Both the position numbers and the translations under genes were made by a program. From Chryseobacterium sp. MA9 (GTDB lineage: Bacteria > Bacteroidota > Bacteroidia > Flavobacteriales > Weeksellaceae), in the NCBI RefSeq assembly GCF_024399315.1, contig NZ_CP075170.1, positions 310,001 to 374,000 on the forward strand: a DNA stretch of 64,000 nt, written 5' to 3'. The notes beneath the pieces are model-generated. The model worked only from the letters and a program-made list of their open reading frames with translations. It made no database searches and had not been told where the DNA came from. This document shows, one piece after another, positions 35,478 to 44,350 of the stretch (position 1 is its first letter; the number at the start of each line of letters is the position of its first letter).

Positions 35478-36127
35478 GGTTTTATAATTTTTTTAAATGC
35501 TAAGAAATATTTATATCCTAATCGGAAAGGGGTAATGTCAAAATCGGTATGTCAGTCTAATGCGAGATCAGACATGATTTTACCTAAGAAAGGCGTGAAT
35601 TTTGTGGCCCATCTCATGGTTTTCTACCGTATTAATAAGCATTTCAAAGTAACAAAGAAGAGGGTATATGTTCTTAGAGTGTAAATAACCAATTGTGGTA
35701 TTGAGTAGAAATACTTAATGGGCGGAAAGTTTGTTGGAGAGAGTAAGAATGGTTCTTTAAAATAACTGAATATAGAAGTGGCGGGTTGATTTTTTCATGC
35801 TCCATCTGATCAGATATTATTCGGTAGATATAATAAAATAAGCAGATGCAGAATATTTTACTGTACCTCACTTTTTACAATTGATCTAAAAAAATGAGTT
35901 TACGTGAATAAAACTTAATGCTTATAAGACGTTTTGATAAAAAATAAAATTCATTTTTGTGGGTTTAATCAAATATTCATTATTATAAGAAGACAAAAAT
36001 TACTTTAACTTTGCGAATTGGAAAATATATCATTATTACGGAATTATTGAAAATAATGGTATATTGTTGAAAATTAATACCAAATAGACTTATGTAGTCA
36101 GGAAATTGATTTAACTGATAAACAGAT
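35478..36127. other. 650-bp intergenic region
   Basis: Between the divergent amine oxidase and histidine kinase genes. A 44-codon open frame on the minus strand (35580-35714) without a convincing start ends in VENHEMGHKIHAFLR, with an HExxH-like string; it may be gene debris or chance. A clean -7 element for the kinase gene is at 36006. Nothing else stands out. Confidence 0.4.
36006..36013 (+). promoter_or_regulatory. -7 promoter element before the histidine kinase
   Basis: TAACTTTG matches TAnnTTTG perfectly, 115 nt before the kinase start. No clear TTG lies at the expected distance upstream, so the promoter may need an activator. Confidence 0.4.
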
Positions 36128-37861
36128 ATGAAATATAAATTCTTAAATTTTAAATTGAGAAAAGTTGTTCATTACTCATTGATCCTTTGTATTTTACTGA
36201 TACAGGTCATTATCGCCATATTTTTTTATAATGAATTTGTCAACGGGAAGAAGCTGAAATTTATTAAAGATCAGCTGGAAGAGAGCCGTGCATTGGGAGG
36301 ATTGACGGATAATTCCAGAAAAGATTTTCTGGATGCCCAGGAACATCTTCAGAAATACATGGCTGCTCAGGATAATAAAGAGCTGCAGTTATATTTTCAG
36401 TCGTTGAGAAAACTTAAAATCAATTTTGATAAAATCGGTGAATATGAAAATACAAGTCCCAGACTGAAAAAGACCCTGGCTCTTCATAACCAGGATATGG
36501 TGAAGACTGCAAAACTGAAAACATTGATAGATTCAGTATACCAGACTTCTTTGAATCCGCCTGCAAAGATAGAGGATAAGCAATATGAGCCCGCAAAGTA
36601 TAAAAATGACTTTGAAGATCTTAAAATTCAGACCCGTACTTATGCCGATACTGTTAAAAAGAAAGGCTTCTTCGGTCGTTTAAAAGATGCTGTAACAGGG
36701 AAAGTGGATGTTCAGAAAGAAAGCACGGTAATCACAATGACCAACAACAAGACGCTGGATCTTTCTCAGGTTAAATCTAAAATGGACAACACGATAAAGT
36801 CTATGGATAAACATTATGCTGCTGAAGTAAAGAAAGTACAGCTGCTTGCTGCCCAAAATCAGAAAAATAACTTACAGTTTTACAGCAATTTCAGTAAATT
36901 ACTTGTTTATAGTAACGGACTGATAGAGGTTTATGAAAATGCCATCAAGGATTTTAAAACAGAACTGGAAAAGGAATACAACGAGCAGAGTTCCAATAAT
37001 AACACGATCAGGACCTATCTGGTATTGGGATTAATGATTCTTATGTTTATTGTATCTGTTCTGATCATGTATTTTACAAGAGTAGCATTTATTTATGAAC
37101 AAAAACTTAATGCTGCGAATAAAGAGATTAAAAAGAATCTTAACTTTAAAAATAGAATTCTGGGAATGCTGAGCCACGATCTCAGATCTCCGTTAAAAAT
37201 TATCAATATTTTTATAGATAAGATCCACAGAACTACAGAGGATGAAACAATAAAGGATTATCTTAAATCTATCAAGTTTACCAACAGTACTTTGCTTCTG
37301 CAATCTAACCAAATCCTTGAATACACTAAAAATGAGAATGCTGAAAAAGAACTTATAAAATCGGTTTTCAATCTTAAAGATGAGATCAGTTCTATTGTGA
37401 AAGTAATTACTCCTTATCTGGAAACCAGAAACAACAGGTTTGTGGTAACAGACAGAATTCCTGATGAGATAGTGGTATATTCTGATAATATAAGAATCAA
37501 CCAGATTTTCATGAATATTCTGGGGAATGCCAATAAATTTACAGAAAACGGACAGATTGATCTCGTTATGACCACAGAACCCATAGGAAAAAATCAAATT
37601 TCTCTGATTACAACGGTAGGAGACACCGGAGTAGGTATATCAGAATCTGATCTTGGTAAAATTTTTGATCCTTACTATCAGGGAATGGTATCTGATGAAG
37701 TAGATAATCTGGGGGCAGGACTTGGTCTTAATCTGGTAAAGGAAATCGTAGAACTTTTCGACGGTGATATATCAGTGGAAAGTAAACTGCACAAAGGAAC
37801 GAAAGTGACATTCAGGATCAATTTAAATCTTAATAATAATGGAAACATCAATTCAAAATAA
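36128..37861 (+). CDS. Membrane sensor histidine kinase
   Basis: 577 residues. Two transmembrane helices (about 14-36 and 295-317) enclose a roughly 255-residue extracytoplasmic region that is Lys/Asn/Gln-rich and largely helical, resembling no sensor domain I can name. The cytoplasmic part has the HisKA box MLSHDLRSPLK with phospho-acceptor His350, the N box NILGNANKFTENG, and G boxes DTGVGIS and GAGLGLNL. It overlaps the response regulator gene by 23 nt, so they form a co-translated two-component pair. A HisKA kinase paired with a LuxR-type regulator is seen in Bacteroidota. Confidence 0.92.
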   Translation: MKYKFLNFKLRKVVHYSLILCILLIQVIIAIFFYNEFVNGKKLKFIKDQLEESRALGGLTDNSRKDFLDAQEHLQKYMAAQDNKELQLYFQSLRKLKINFDKIGEYENTSPRLKKTLALHNQDMVKTAKLKTLIDSVYQTSLNPPAKIEDKQYEPAKYKNDFEDLKIQTRTYADTVKKKGFFGRLKDAVTGKVDVQKESTVITMTNNKTLDLSQVKSKMDNTIKSMDKHYAAEVKKVQLLAAQNQKNNLQFYSNFSKLLVYSNGLIEVYENAIKDFKTELEKEYNEQSSNNNTIRTYLVLGLMILMFIVSVLIMYFTRVAFIYEQKLNAANKEIKKNLNFKNRILGMLSHDLRSPLKIINIFIDKIHRTTEDETIKDYLKSIKFTNSTLLLQSNQILEYTKNENAEKELIKSVFNLKDEISSIVKVITPYLETRNNRFVVTDRIPDEIVVYSDNIRINQIFMNILGNANKFTENGQIDLVMTTEPIGKNQISLITTVGDTGVGISESDLGKIFDPYYQGMVSDEVDNLGAGLGLNLVKEIVELFDGDISVESKLHKGTKVTFRINLNLNNNGNINSK

Positions 37862-38492
37862 AGAAATTATTTTCCTGCTGGCAGATGATCACAGCATTGT
37901 GCGCCAGGGAATGGAAATTGTTATAAATGATATTGTTCCCAATGCCAAAGTTTATCAGACTTCATCCTTACATCAGGTATTGGAGCTGATAGAATCAAAG
38001 GGCGTTGAGATGGCCATCATTGATGCTCATTTCCCGGACGGGAACAGCCTGCATATTCTGCCCCAGATGAAAAGTGTAAATCCTGATCTTAAAGTTTTGA
38101 TTTTTACGGGACTTGAAGAGGATCTGCATGGCCTTAAATTTATTAAAGCGGGTGCTAACGGATACCTAAGCAAACTGAGTGAAGAGGAAGAGGTAAGGGA
38201 AGCGATCACAACTTTTATAGAGAAGGGAGAATATTTTTCTGACCTTTTAAGAAACTTATTGGTACAGCTTGTTTACAATCCGGACCTGATAAGCCCTCTC
38301 AACAGTTTGACCAAACGGGAACTGCAGATTGCAGAACTCTATGCTGAGGGATATGGAAACCTTGAAATTTCAAACAGCTTGAATATCAAACAGAATACAG
38401 TAAGCACAATTAAAAAAAATATCTTTGAAAAACTAAAGATAGAGAATATGGTTGAACTGGTAGACCTCATAAAAACACACCACAAACTATAG
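37839..38492 (+). CDS. NarL/LuxR-type response regulator
   Basis: 217 residues: receiver domain (about 9-130) with acidic pair ADDHS, phospho-acceptor Asp62 in AIIDAHFPDG, and Lys in NGYLSK; output domain (about 150-217) is a LuxR helix-turn-helix, LTKRELQIAELYAEGYGNLEISNSL. Its ATG lies within the kinase gene end (23-nt overlap), giving translational coupling. Targets unknown; the neighbouring genes downstream are behind their own promoters. Confidence 0.93.
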   Translation: METSIQNKEIIFLLADDHSIVRQGMEIVINDIVPNAKVYQTSSLHQVLELIESKGVEMAIIDAHFPDGNSLHILPQMKSVNPDLKVLIFTGLEEDLHGLKFIKAGANGYLSKLSEEEEVREAITTFIEKGEYFSDLLRNLLVQLVYNPDLISPLNSLTKRELQIAELYAEGYGNLEISNSLNIKQNTVSTIKKNIFEKLKIENMVELVDLIKTHHKL

Positions 38493-38871
38493 CAGTCTGT
38501 AGGATATTCTTCACTTTTTATTGTCAGAGAATTTGTTTTATCGATAAATATCTATAAGTAAATCGAGATGTATCGATGGGGTTTATAGAAGATTTTATTT
38601 TGTAATGTTGTTCCTTTGTACTGTGAAATTTAAGTAATGAAAAAAGTAAATGAAAAAGCTTATTCAGATTTTAAATTTCATACACAAAACAACAAATGAT
38701 TATAACTATATAATTAATAAACGATAGTTATAAAAACACAAATGATGAAATTAATAAAACACTGATGAAATTAAACGGAGTGATGAATAACCTTAAACGG
38801 GCTTCTTAAAAAGCCAAATGAAAAACACAAATACATATAAAGAGGTTCTGTTGAAAGGTTATAATTACAAA

Positions 38872-38904
38872 ACAAAAAAGGAGGCATACAGCCTCCTTTT
38901 TTGT
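38872..38904 (+). terminator. Strong rho-independent terminator
   Basis: 14-nt arms (38872-38885 and 38891-38904; GC core GGAGGC/GCCTCC) around ATACA, followed by seven T's. It is 380 nt beyond the response regulator stop and just before the next gene's promoter. Confidence 0.85.
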
Positions 38905-38923
38905 TTTTTTATCATTTGATAAA

Positions 38924-38952
38924 TTGATGTTGCAATCTATATCTTAGTTTTG
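38924..38952 (+). promoter_or_regulatory. Promoter of the ACT-domain gene
   Basis: TTG (38924-38926), 18-nt spacer, TAGTTTTG (38945-38952): a perfect -7 match. The start codon is only 11 nt after the -7 element, implying a leader of about 5-7 nt. Confidence 0.7.
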
Positions 38953-38963
38953 TACCCAAAAAG

Positions 38964-39362
38964 ATGTCAGGAGAAAAAGATCTGGCCGTTCTGCTTCAGA
39001 ATATGGAACCAATATTAAATGCCGGAGAATATGTGTTTTGTGCTGTTGAAACCCCCAGAGAGATTCCGGATATAGAAAAGATCTTATTTTTCTTTCGGGA
39101 AACTGAGGCGGTTACCATTGTTTTAAAAAAAGAGGTTGCAGATGAATGGAGTATGACTTACAGTTATATTGCTTCATGGATTACTCTGAATATTCATTCT
39201 TCCCTGGAAGCTGTAGGGCTAACGGCAGCCTTTGCAAATGCGCTGAAACAGAAAAATATCAGCTGTAATGTAGTTGCTGCTTATTTTCATGATCATATTT
39301 TTATTGCAAAAGAAGATGCTGAAAAAGCAATGAAAACTCTCCATGTCTTGAAAACGGTCTAA
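38964..39362 (+). CDS. ACT domain-containing protein
   Basis: A 132-residue cytoplasmic protein with the ACT_3/ACT_7 arrangement of CASTOR-like small proteins: residues 1-60 begin SGEKDLAVLLQNMEPILNAGEYVFC, and 62-130 contain EWSMTYSYIASWITLNIHSSLEAVGLTAAF, then HDHIFIAKEDAEKAM. ACT domains bind amino acids, so this is likely a small sensor, but no partner gene is adjacent. The mRNA leader is predicted to be extremely short, so the gene may be translated almost leaderless. Confidence 0.82.
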   Translation: MSGEKDLAVLLQNMEPILNAGEYVFCAVETPREIPDIEKILFFFRETEAVTIVLKKEVADEWSMTYSYIASWITLNIHSSLEAVGLTAAFANALKQKNISCNVVAAYFHDHIFIAKEDAEKAMKTLHVLKTV

Positions 39363-39483
39363 GAACTTTCAAGAAATCATCTTTAAACTTTCGCTTCAAA
39401 TTTTCACCTTCAAAAATGTCTAATTGAATTCCTAAAATGTCCTGTTGATAAAGCTTTTGAATGTTCTGCCAGTTTTTATGTTT

Positions 39484-39491
39484 TATGTTTG
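39484..39491 (+). promoter_or_regulatory. -7 promoter element before the hydrolase gene
   Basis: TATGTTTG matches TAnnTTTG perfectly, 25 nt before the start codon. The nearest upstream TTG (39457-39459) is 24 nt away, slightly long. Confidence 0.5.
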
Positions 39492-39516
39492 CACCATAAT
39501 CAAACAAAAATAAACA

Positions 39517-40464
39517 ATGAAAACAATCAGAAAAATTTCAGCCGTTAGCCTGCTATGCTTAACTCTTTTTACCGTAGTGACAGTGTCCTGCACTGAAGAA
39601 AATGAACCTCCCACGGTACAGGAGATACAAAACAGAAACCACCAAACTGCCAAAACCCAATTCATAAACGTTAAAGGAAATGCCATTGCATACCGCGTTT
39701 TAGGAAAAGAAGATGGAATTCCATTAGTTCTTCTGCCGGGATTAGGCGGTTCAATGGATGACTGGGATCCTGCAGTGACTGATGGACTGGCCAAAAAATA
39801 TAAAGTAATTATCTTCGATAATAAAGGAGTTGCTTCTTCAAAGGGAATTACCCCCAATACTGTTCAGGCAATGGCCGATGATGCTGTCGATTTTATCAAT
39901 GCATTGAATTTGAACAAAGTGAATATCATGGGATTTTCCATGGGTGGTTTTATTGCACAGAGAATAGTACTGACCCACCCTTCATTAATTAATAAAGTGA
40001 TTTTAACCGGAACAGGACCTCAGGGGGCAATCGGATTATCGAACTTACCTAATATTATTGCGGGAACAGCGGGATTAAGTCCTGAAGCTTCCTTTCTGAA
40101 ATTTGGATTTACAGAGTCGGCTCAGAGTACTGCGGAAGGAAAAGCATCTTATGCAAGAATCCAGCTTCGTACAGTAGATAGAGATCTTCCATTAAATGAT
40201 AATGCTTCAAATTCACAATTTACAGCGGTATTGAGCTGGGCCCAGCCTAGCGCTGATGCTCTTACGGAAATAAAAAAAATCAAAAATCCGGTATTGATTG
40301 TGCACGGTGAGAATGACCTTCCAGTGTCTGTTCAGAATGCTAAAAATATGGCTCAGAACTTAGATCAGGCAGAATTGGTGATTTTCCCGGATTCAGGACA
40401 TGCCTCTTTCTATCAATACCATGATATGTTTGTAGGGAAAGCGATTGAGTTCCTAGGGAAATAA
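39517..40464 (+). CDS. Alpha/beta-hydrolase lipoprotein
   Basis: 315 residues with a lipoprotein signal (VTVSC, Cys25), so it is anchored outside the cytoplasm. The hydrolase fold shows the oxyanion region LLPGLGGSMDDWDP, nucleophile Ser141 in GFSMGG, acid Asp in VHGENDLPVS, and catalytic His in DSGHASF. The substrate (ester, amide or epoxide) cannot be told. Single-gene unit with its own promoter element and a bidirectional terminator. Confidence 0.88.
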   Translation: MKTIRKISAVSLLCLTLFTVVTVSCTEENEPPTVQEIQNRNHQTAKTQFINVKGNAIAYRVLGKEDGIPLVLLPGLGGSMDDWDPAVTDGLAKKYKVIIFDNKGVASSKGITPNTVQAMADDAVDFINALNLNKVNIMGFSMGGFIAQRIVLTHPSLINKVILTGTGPQGAIGLSNLPNIIAGTAGLSPEASFLKFGFTESAQSTAEGKASYARIQLRTVDRDLPLNDNASNSQFTAVLSWAQPSADALTEIKKIKNPVLIVHGENDLPVSVQNAKNMAQNLDQAELVIFPDSGHASFYQYHDMFVGKAIEFLGK

Positions 40465-40496
40465 ATTTATTTTTTTTAAAATTCATATTAATAAAA

Positions 40497-40521
40497 AACT
40501 CGCTGTGGAATTCAGCGAGTT
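40497..40521. terminator. Bidirectional terminator between convergent genes
   Basis: AACTCGCTG and CAGCGAGTT around a 7-nt loop, A-rich before and T-rich after; ends the hydrolase gene (plus) and the VOC gene (minus). Confidence 0.8.
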
Positions 40522-40543
40522 ATTGTTTTTATTGATGAAAAAC

Positions 40544-40939
40544 TTAGTTGAATTTCTTTACAGCTTCTACACTTACAGGAGTAAAAAAGTTAATCATATT
40601 TCCATCCGGATCACAGAACAGAAGTGATCTGTTTCCCCAGGGCATTGTTGTAGGTTCCTGAATAATATCCGAAGCAATACTTTTTATTCTTTCATATTCT
40701 TCATCTACATTTTTAACCATAAATTCAATAATAGTTGATTTTGTTCCTGCGAACTCTGTAAGACCTTCTGAAAACATTTGCATCGTCCGGGTACTTCCGA
40801 TCGCAATAGTTATAGAATCTGTAGAAAGCTCTGCAAAATCTTCAGTATACCATCTGGCAGTTGCTCCCATGGTTTGTTCGTAAAATTCCACTGCTGCTTT
40901 GATGTCTTTGCTGATGAGTCGTAATGAGGTAAGTTTCAT
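40544..40939 (-). CDS. VOC (glyoxalase/bleomycin-resistance fold) family protein
   Basis: 131 residues when started at the ATG at 40939; an earlier ATG at 40972 is less likely. Two VOC half-repeats are visible: KLTSLRLISKDIKAAVEFYEQTMGA at the start and LLFCDPDGNMINFFTP at the end. Potential metal ligands are not clear. Function within the large VOC superfamily cannot be assigned. Confidence 0.8.
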   Translation of the reverse strand: MKLTSLRLISKDIKAAVEFYEQTMGATARWYTEDFAELSTDSITIAIGSTRTMQMFSEGLTEFAGTKSTIIEFMVKNVDEEYERIKSIASDIIQEPTTMPWGNRSLLFCDPDGNMINFFTPVSVEAVKKFN

Positions 40940-41163
40940 AGGGTATTTTTTGTTTAAACTAATTTTAAACAAAGGTAATAGGTAGTTATGACAACAGATT
41001 GTCAGTAGAAGAATTGAAGCTTTTTAATTTAAATCATTTTACTAATAAAAATTAGCAATATGAAATAATTGCTTAAAGGTGATTATTGTTCTGTGTAATA
41101 CGGTATGATAAACCATTGTACAGATATTATTCCTTGAAAAGAAAGTTGAGATAACCAGAATAA

Positions 41164-41196
41164 AAAAGGATATTCCGGTGATTGGAATATCCTTTT
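41164..41196. terminator. Terminator after the TonB receptor/DUF4249 pair
   Basis: AAAAGGATATTCC (41164-41176) and its exact complement (41184-41196) around GGTGATT, 5 nt past the DUF4249 stop; A-rich on the other side gives a T-run on the minus strand. Confidence 0.85.
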
Positions 41197-41200
41197 AAAT

Positions 41201-42016
41201 TTATGGAGTTACAGGCTGGATCACAAAAGTCTCCGTATCTGTTGTATGGGCGGAAAAATAGCCCAAAGCTCCGTTGTTGATATTACTTGGTGGGTTGGCT
41301 GGAGTAGTGCCTCCGCCATTACCTCCGGAAATCTGAAGCAGAGCACTATAGTAAGTGAATATATTGTTATCAATAGACTGCATTTCTACATGGATTTTGT
41401 CCCCCACAATCACTTCATGGTCTCTTCCTTTGTTATCGTCATTTGGCAGAATCAGAGGTTGTTGATTAGGCATTCCGTTATTTACATTGTCTGAAAAAGT
41501 ATTCATGTATTTTTTAGGAAGATCATTGATCGTAAAACTGAAAAGATAACGGTTCCCAAGTGGCATCGGATCTGTAAAGATTGGTAAGAGAGTATACGTA
41601 ATTTTATCACCGAACTTGAACGAACTCTGTTCAAGCCCGTCAAAATGAACATTTTCAGGCATTCTGCTCTGAGCAGTATACTGTTTTCCTTCCGCCTGTA
41701 CTTTCAACGTGTAAGTTCTGCCAGGCGTTCCTACAAAAGTGGTGGTTTGATACATTCCGTTTCCTGCATACTGAAGCGTTTCAGTCTGCCCCATATCATC
41801 ACTTAAAACAACCTGAGCTCCTGTGACAGCAGGATATTGATTAGGTTCTGAAAAGCTAACTGATTTTGTAATTTTTACCGTATAAGGTCCTGATTGATTC
41901 GTTACATTCCCTTCGATGACAATATTTCCGCTCTGATTATTCAGATCCAGATCAATCTCTTTTTCACAAGAGGTTAATGCAAAGAGAGATAATATGATAT
42001 AAAAAGTATTTTTCAT
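41201..42016 (-). CDS. DUF4249 family lipoprotein, partner of the TonB receptor
   Basis: 271 residues with lipoprotein signal (LFALTSC) followed by the family start EKEIDLDL and an Ig-like fold (NIVIEGNVTNQSGPYTVKITKSV). DUF4249 genes typically follow a TonB-dependent receptor, and this one begins 3 nt after it, so it is probably a surface accessory lipoprotein, in analogy to SusD. The ligand is unknown. The C-terminus has a Gly/Asn/Pro-rich loop (GGNGGGTTPANPPSN). Confidence 0.85.
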   Translation of the reverse strand: MKNTFYIILSLFALTSCEKEIDLDLNNQSGNIVIEGNVTNQSGPYTVKITKSVSFSEPNQYPAVTGAQVVLSDDMGQTETLQYAGNGMYQTTTFVGTPGRTYTLKVQAEGKQYTAQSRMPENVHFDGLEQSSFKFGDKITYTLLPIFTDPMPLGNRYLFSFTINDLPKKYMNTFSDNVNNGMPNQQPLILPNDDNKGRDHEVIVGDKIHVEMQSIDNNIFTYYSALLQISGGNGGGTTPANPPSNINNGALGYFSAHTTDTETFVIQPVTP

Positions 42017-42019
42017 GAT

Positions 42020-44350
42020 TTAGAATTTGAAGTTATAAGTGATATTGGGTACCCAGCGGAACAAAGAGGTCTGCATCGCACGTGTTGTTCCGGGACGGTC
42101 AGGATTGTCTTCGAAATTGATGGTATAGGCATTCTCTCTACCGTATAGGTTATAAATACCGAACGTCCATGAACCACGGAATCGCTTATTGGAAGTTGGT
42201 TCATAAGTTGCACTCAGATCCATTCTGTGATACGCAGGCATTCTGTCAGCATTTCTGTTGCTGTACTGGAATATTGTTTGACCGTTCAGCTCATATTTTC
42301 CGGTAGGGAAGGTAACGGCATTTCCTGTGCTGTAAACAAACAATCCTGAGAAGCTCCATTTTGGATTAAGCTGGTAAGTGGCAACAATGGATAGATCGTG
42401 GGTTTTATCCATTCTGGCATTATACCATTCATTATTATTAATTCCGTTGATCTTTCTTTCCGTTTTAGAAAGGGTATAGGAAATCCATCCTGTAAGTTTT
42501 CCGCTTTTCTTTTTAGCAATAAGTTCCAGACCATAAGCTCTTCCTTTTCCGAACAACAGTTCACTTTCTACATCAGATCCGGCATCAAACCCAATCTGAG
42601 CTCCGTTTTTGAAGTCGATTTGATTTTTCATGGATTTGTAGTAAACTTCAGCATTCAATTCATAATTATTGTTGTTGAAATTCCTGCTGTAGCCCACACT
42701 GATCTGGTCTGCAATTTCAGGTTTTACCGTATAGCTGCTTCCTATCCACTGGTCAGTAGGATTTCCACTGTTGCTGTTGCTTAAAAGGTGAAGATTCTGT
42801 GTGTTGCGGGAATAGCCTCCCTTCACACTGCTTACTTCATTGATGCGGTAGTTCGCACTGATTCGCGGCTCAGGATTCACATACGTTTTTCCGAATTTTC
42901 CTTTCTCTAAGAATTCACTGTCAGTAAGTATCCCGTTTTCATAGGTATTAAATGTATCTCCTCCCAATACACTGAATATGGAAAGTCTTACTCCGTAATT
43001 GATGGTTAACTTTTCCGTTGCTTTAAAATCATCGTTAATATAAACCGCATTTTCCCATGAGTATCTCGGATTTCTTGGAAAACTGCTCACCGTAGTACCG
43101 GAAGCACTGCTAGGAGTAAGAGTATGATAAATAGACTGAAGACCGAAACGTACAGAATGCTTATTCCCGGCAAACCAGGTGAAGTCCTGCTTAAGGTTCC
43201 AGTCACGTATTTTTGAATTTAAATCAAATACAGTATCATCATTTTTAAGACTGATTTTATAATCATAATTACTGTAGATGAAAGATGTATTGGAGAATAG
43301 CTTGCTGCTGATAATGCTGTTCCATCTTAATGTGGCTGTTGTATTTCCCCAGTCTGTATTGAACGTATCTCCCAACCCCAGAACATCTCTTCCGAAGTAT
43401 CCTGAAAGATAAATACGGTTATTTTCATTGATCTGATAATTGGCTTTCAGGTTAAGATCATAAAAGTATAACTTGTTATCCTTATAATCTTTGTTCGTTT
43501 TAAGAAACAAATCGGCATAAGTTCTTCTTCCCGAAACAATGAATGATGATTTTTCTTTCTGAATAGGGCCTTCTACACTCAGCCTGCTGCTGATCAGACC
43601 GATTCCTCCATTCAGGTTATAGTCTTTATTATTTCCGTCTTTCATTTTTACATCCAGAACAGAAGAAAGGCGGCCCCCATATTGGGCGGGGCTGTTTCCT
43701 TTAATGATGCTGGCATCTTTCAGGGCATCACTGTTGAATGTACTGAAAAACCCAAGAAGGTGAGATGCGTTATAAACCGGAGCTTCATCCAGTAATATCA
43801 GGTTTTGATCAGTAGCACCACCTCTTACACTAAATCCGCTGCTTCCTTCACCGTTACTTTTGATACCCGGTAAAAGCTGTATGGTTTTCATGACGTCCTT
43901 TTCCCCAAAAAGGACAGGCAGTTTTTCAATATTTTTAATGCTTAATGTTTCCGTTCCCATTTGAGCGGATGTTAAATTTTTATCCTTTTTGACAGCGGAT
44001 ACCACTACTTCGTCAATTGTTTTTGTAACTTCTTCCTGCGGCAGAAGAGGAAGATCAAGTTTTATATTCTGATCTACTGTAATCTGCTGTTCAAAATCTT
44101 TATATCCCGGATTGGAAATAATGATGGTATAATTGCCTGCAGGTAATGATAGAGAATAAAATCCATATTCATTGGCTGCAACGTTGATGGAAGGATCTTC
44201 ACTTACTTTTACTGATACTCCGATTAACAGCTCACCGTTTTTTTTGTCTTTCACAGTTCCACTTACAGAATAGGTCTGTTGGGCTATTGCCAAGGTGCTG
44301 AAACAGAGCGCTGCGGTGGCAGCGGTAATTTTTAAAAAGGATGTTTGCAT
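42020..44350 (-). CDS. TonB-dependent outer-membrane receptor with N-terminal carboxypeptidase-like domain
   Basis: 776 residues: signal peptide to about 23, a CarboxypepD_reg-like domain (GTVKDKKNGELLIGVSVKV, about 30-110), a plug (KDVMKTIQLLPGIKSNGEG, FSVRGGATDQNLILLDEAPVY), and a 22-strand-type barrel ending RWVPNITYNFKF. Architecture matches the DUF4249-associated receptor class. First gene of a two-gene operon. A 22-bp perfect palindrome 78 nt upstream of the start may be its operator. Substrate unknown. Confidence 0.9.
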   Translation of the reverse strand: MQTSFLKITAATAALCFSTLAIAQQTYSVSGTVKDKKNGELLIGVSVKVSEDPSINVAANEYGFYSLSLPAGNYTIIISNPGYKDFEQQITVDQNIKLDLPLLPQEEVTKTIDEVVVSAVKKDKNLTSAQMGTETLSIKNIEKLPVLFGEKDVMKTIQLLPGIKSNGEGSSGFSVRGGATDQNLILLDEAPVYNASHLLGFFSTFNSDALKDASIIKGNSPAQYGGRLSSVLDVKMKDGNNKDYNLNGGIGLISSRLSVEGPIQKEKSSFIVSGRRTYADLFLKTNKDYKDNKLYFYDLNLKANYQINENNRIYLSGYFGRDVLGLGDTFNTDWGNTTATLRWNSIISSKLFSNTSFIYSNYDYKISLKNDDTVFDLNSKIRDWNLKQDFTWFAGNKHSVRFGLQSIYHTLTPSSASGTTVSSFPRNPRYSWENAVYINDDFKATEKLTINYGVRLSIFSVLGGDTFNTYENGILTDSEFLEKGKFGKTYVNPEPRISANYRINEVSSVKGGYSRNTQNLHLLSNSNSGNPTDQWIGSSYTVKPEIADQISVGYSRNFNNNNYELNAEVYYKSMKNQIDFKNGAQIGFDAGSDVESELLFGKGRAYGLELIAKKKSGKLTGWISYTLSKTERKINGINNNEWYNARMDKTHDLSIVATYQLNPKWSFSGLFVYSTGNAVTFPTGKYELNGQTIFQYSNRNADRMPAYHRMDLSATYEPTSNKRFRGSWTFGIYNLYGRENAYTINFEDNPDRPGTTRAMQTSLFRWVPNITYNFKF

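Larger units (their letters stand above)
38493..38963. other. Intergenic region with small ORFs and a strong terminator
   Basis: About 470 bp after the response regulator. It contains two short frames with plausible starts: 38765-38809 (14 residues, begins MKLNGVMNNLK) and 38818-38919 (33 residues, begins MKNTNTYKEVLLK; it runs through the terminator). A MMKLIKH peptide frame precedes the first and its stop overlaps the next ATG. A strong terminator ends the stretch. It could be a long 3' UTR, a small RNA, or a small-peptide transcript. Confidence 0.4.

Noticed and set aside
35674..35871. 65-residue reading frame on the minus strand in the amine oxidase/kinase gap
   Set aside because: No family features and atypical composition; considered chance.
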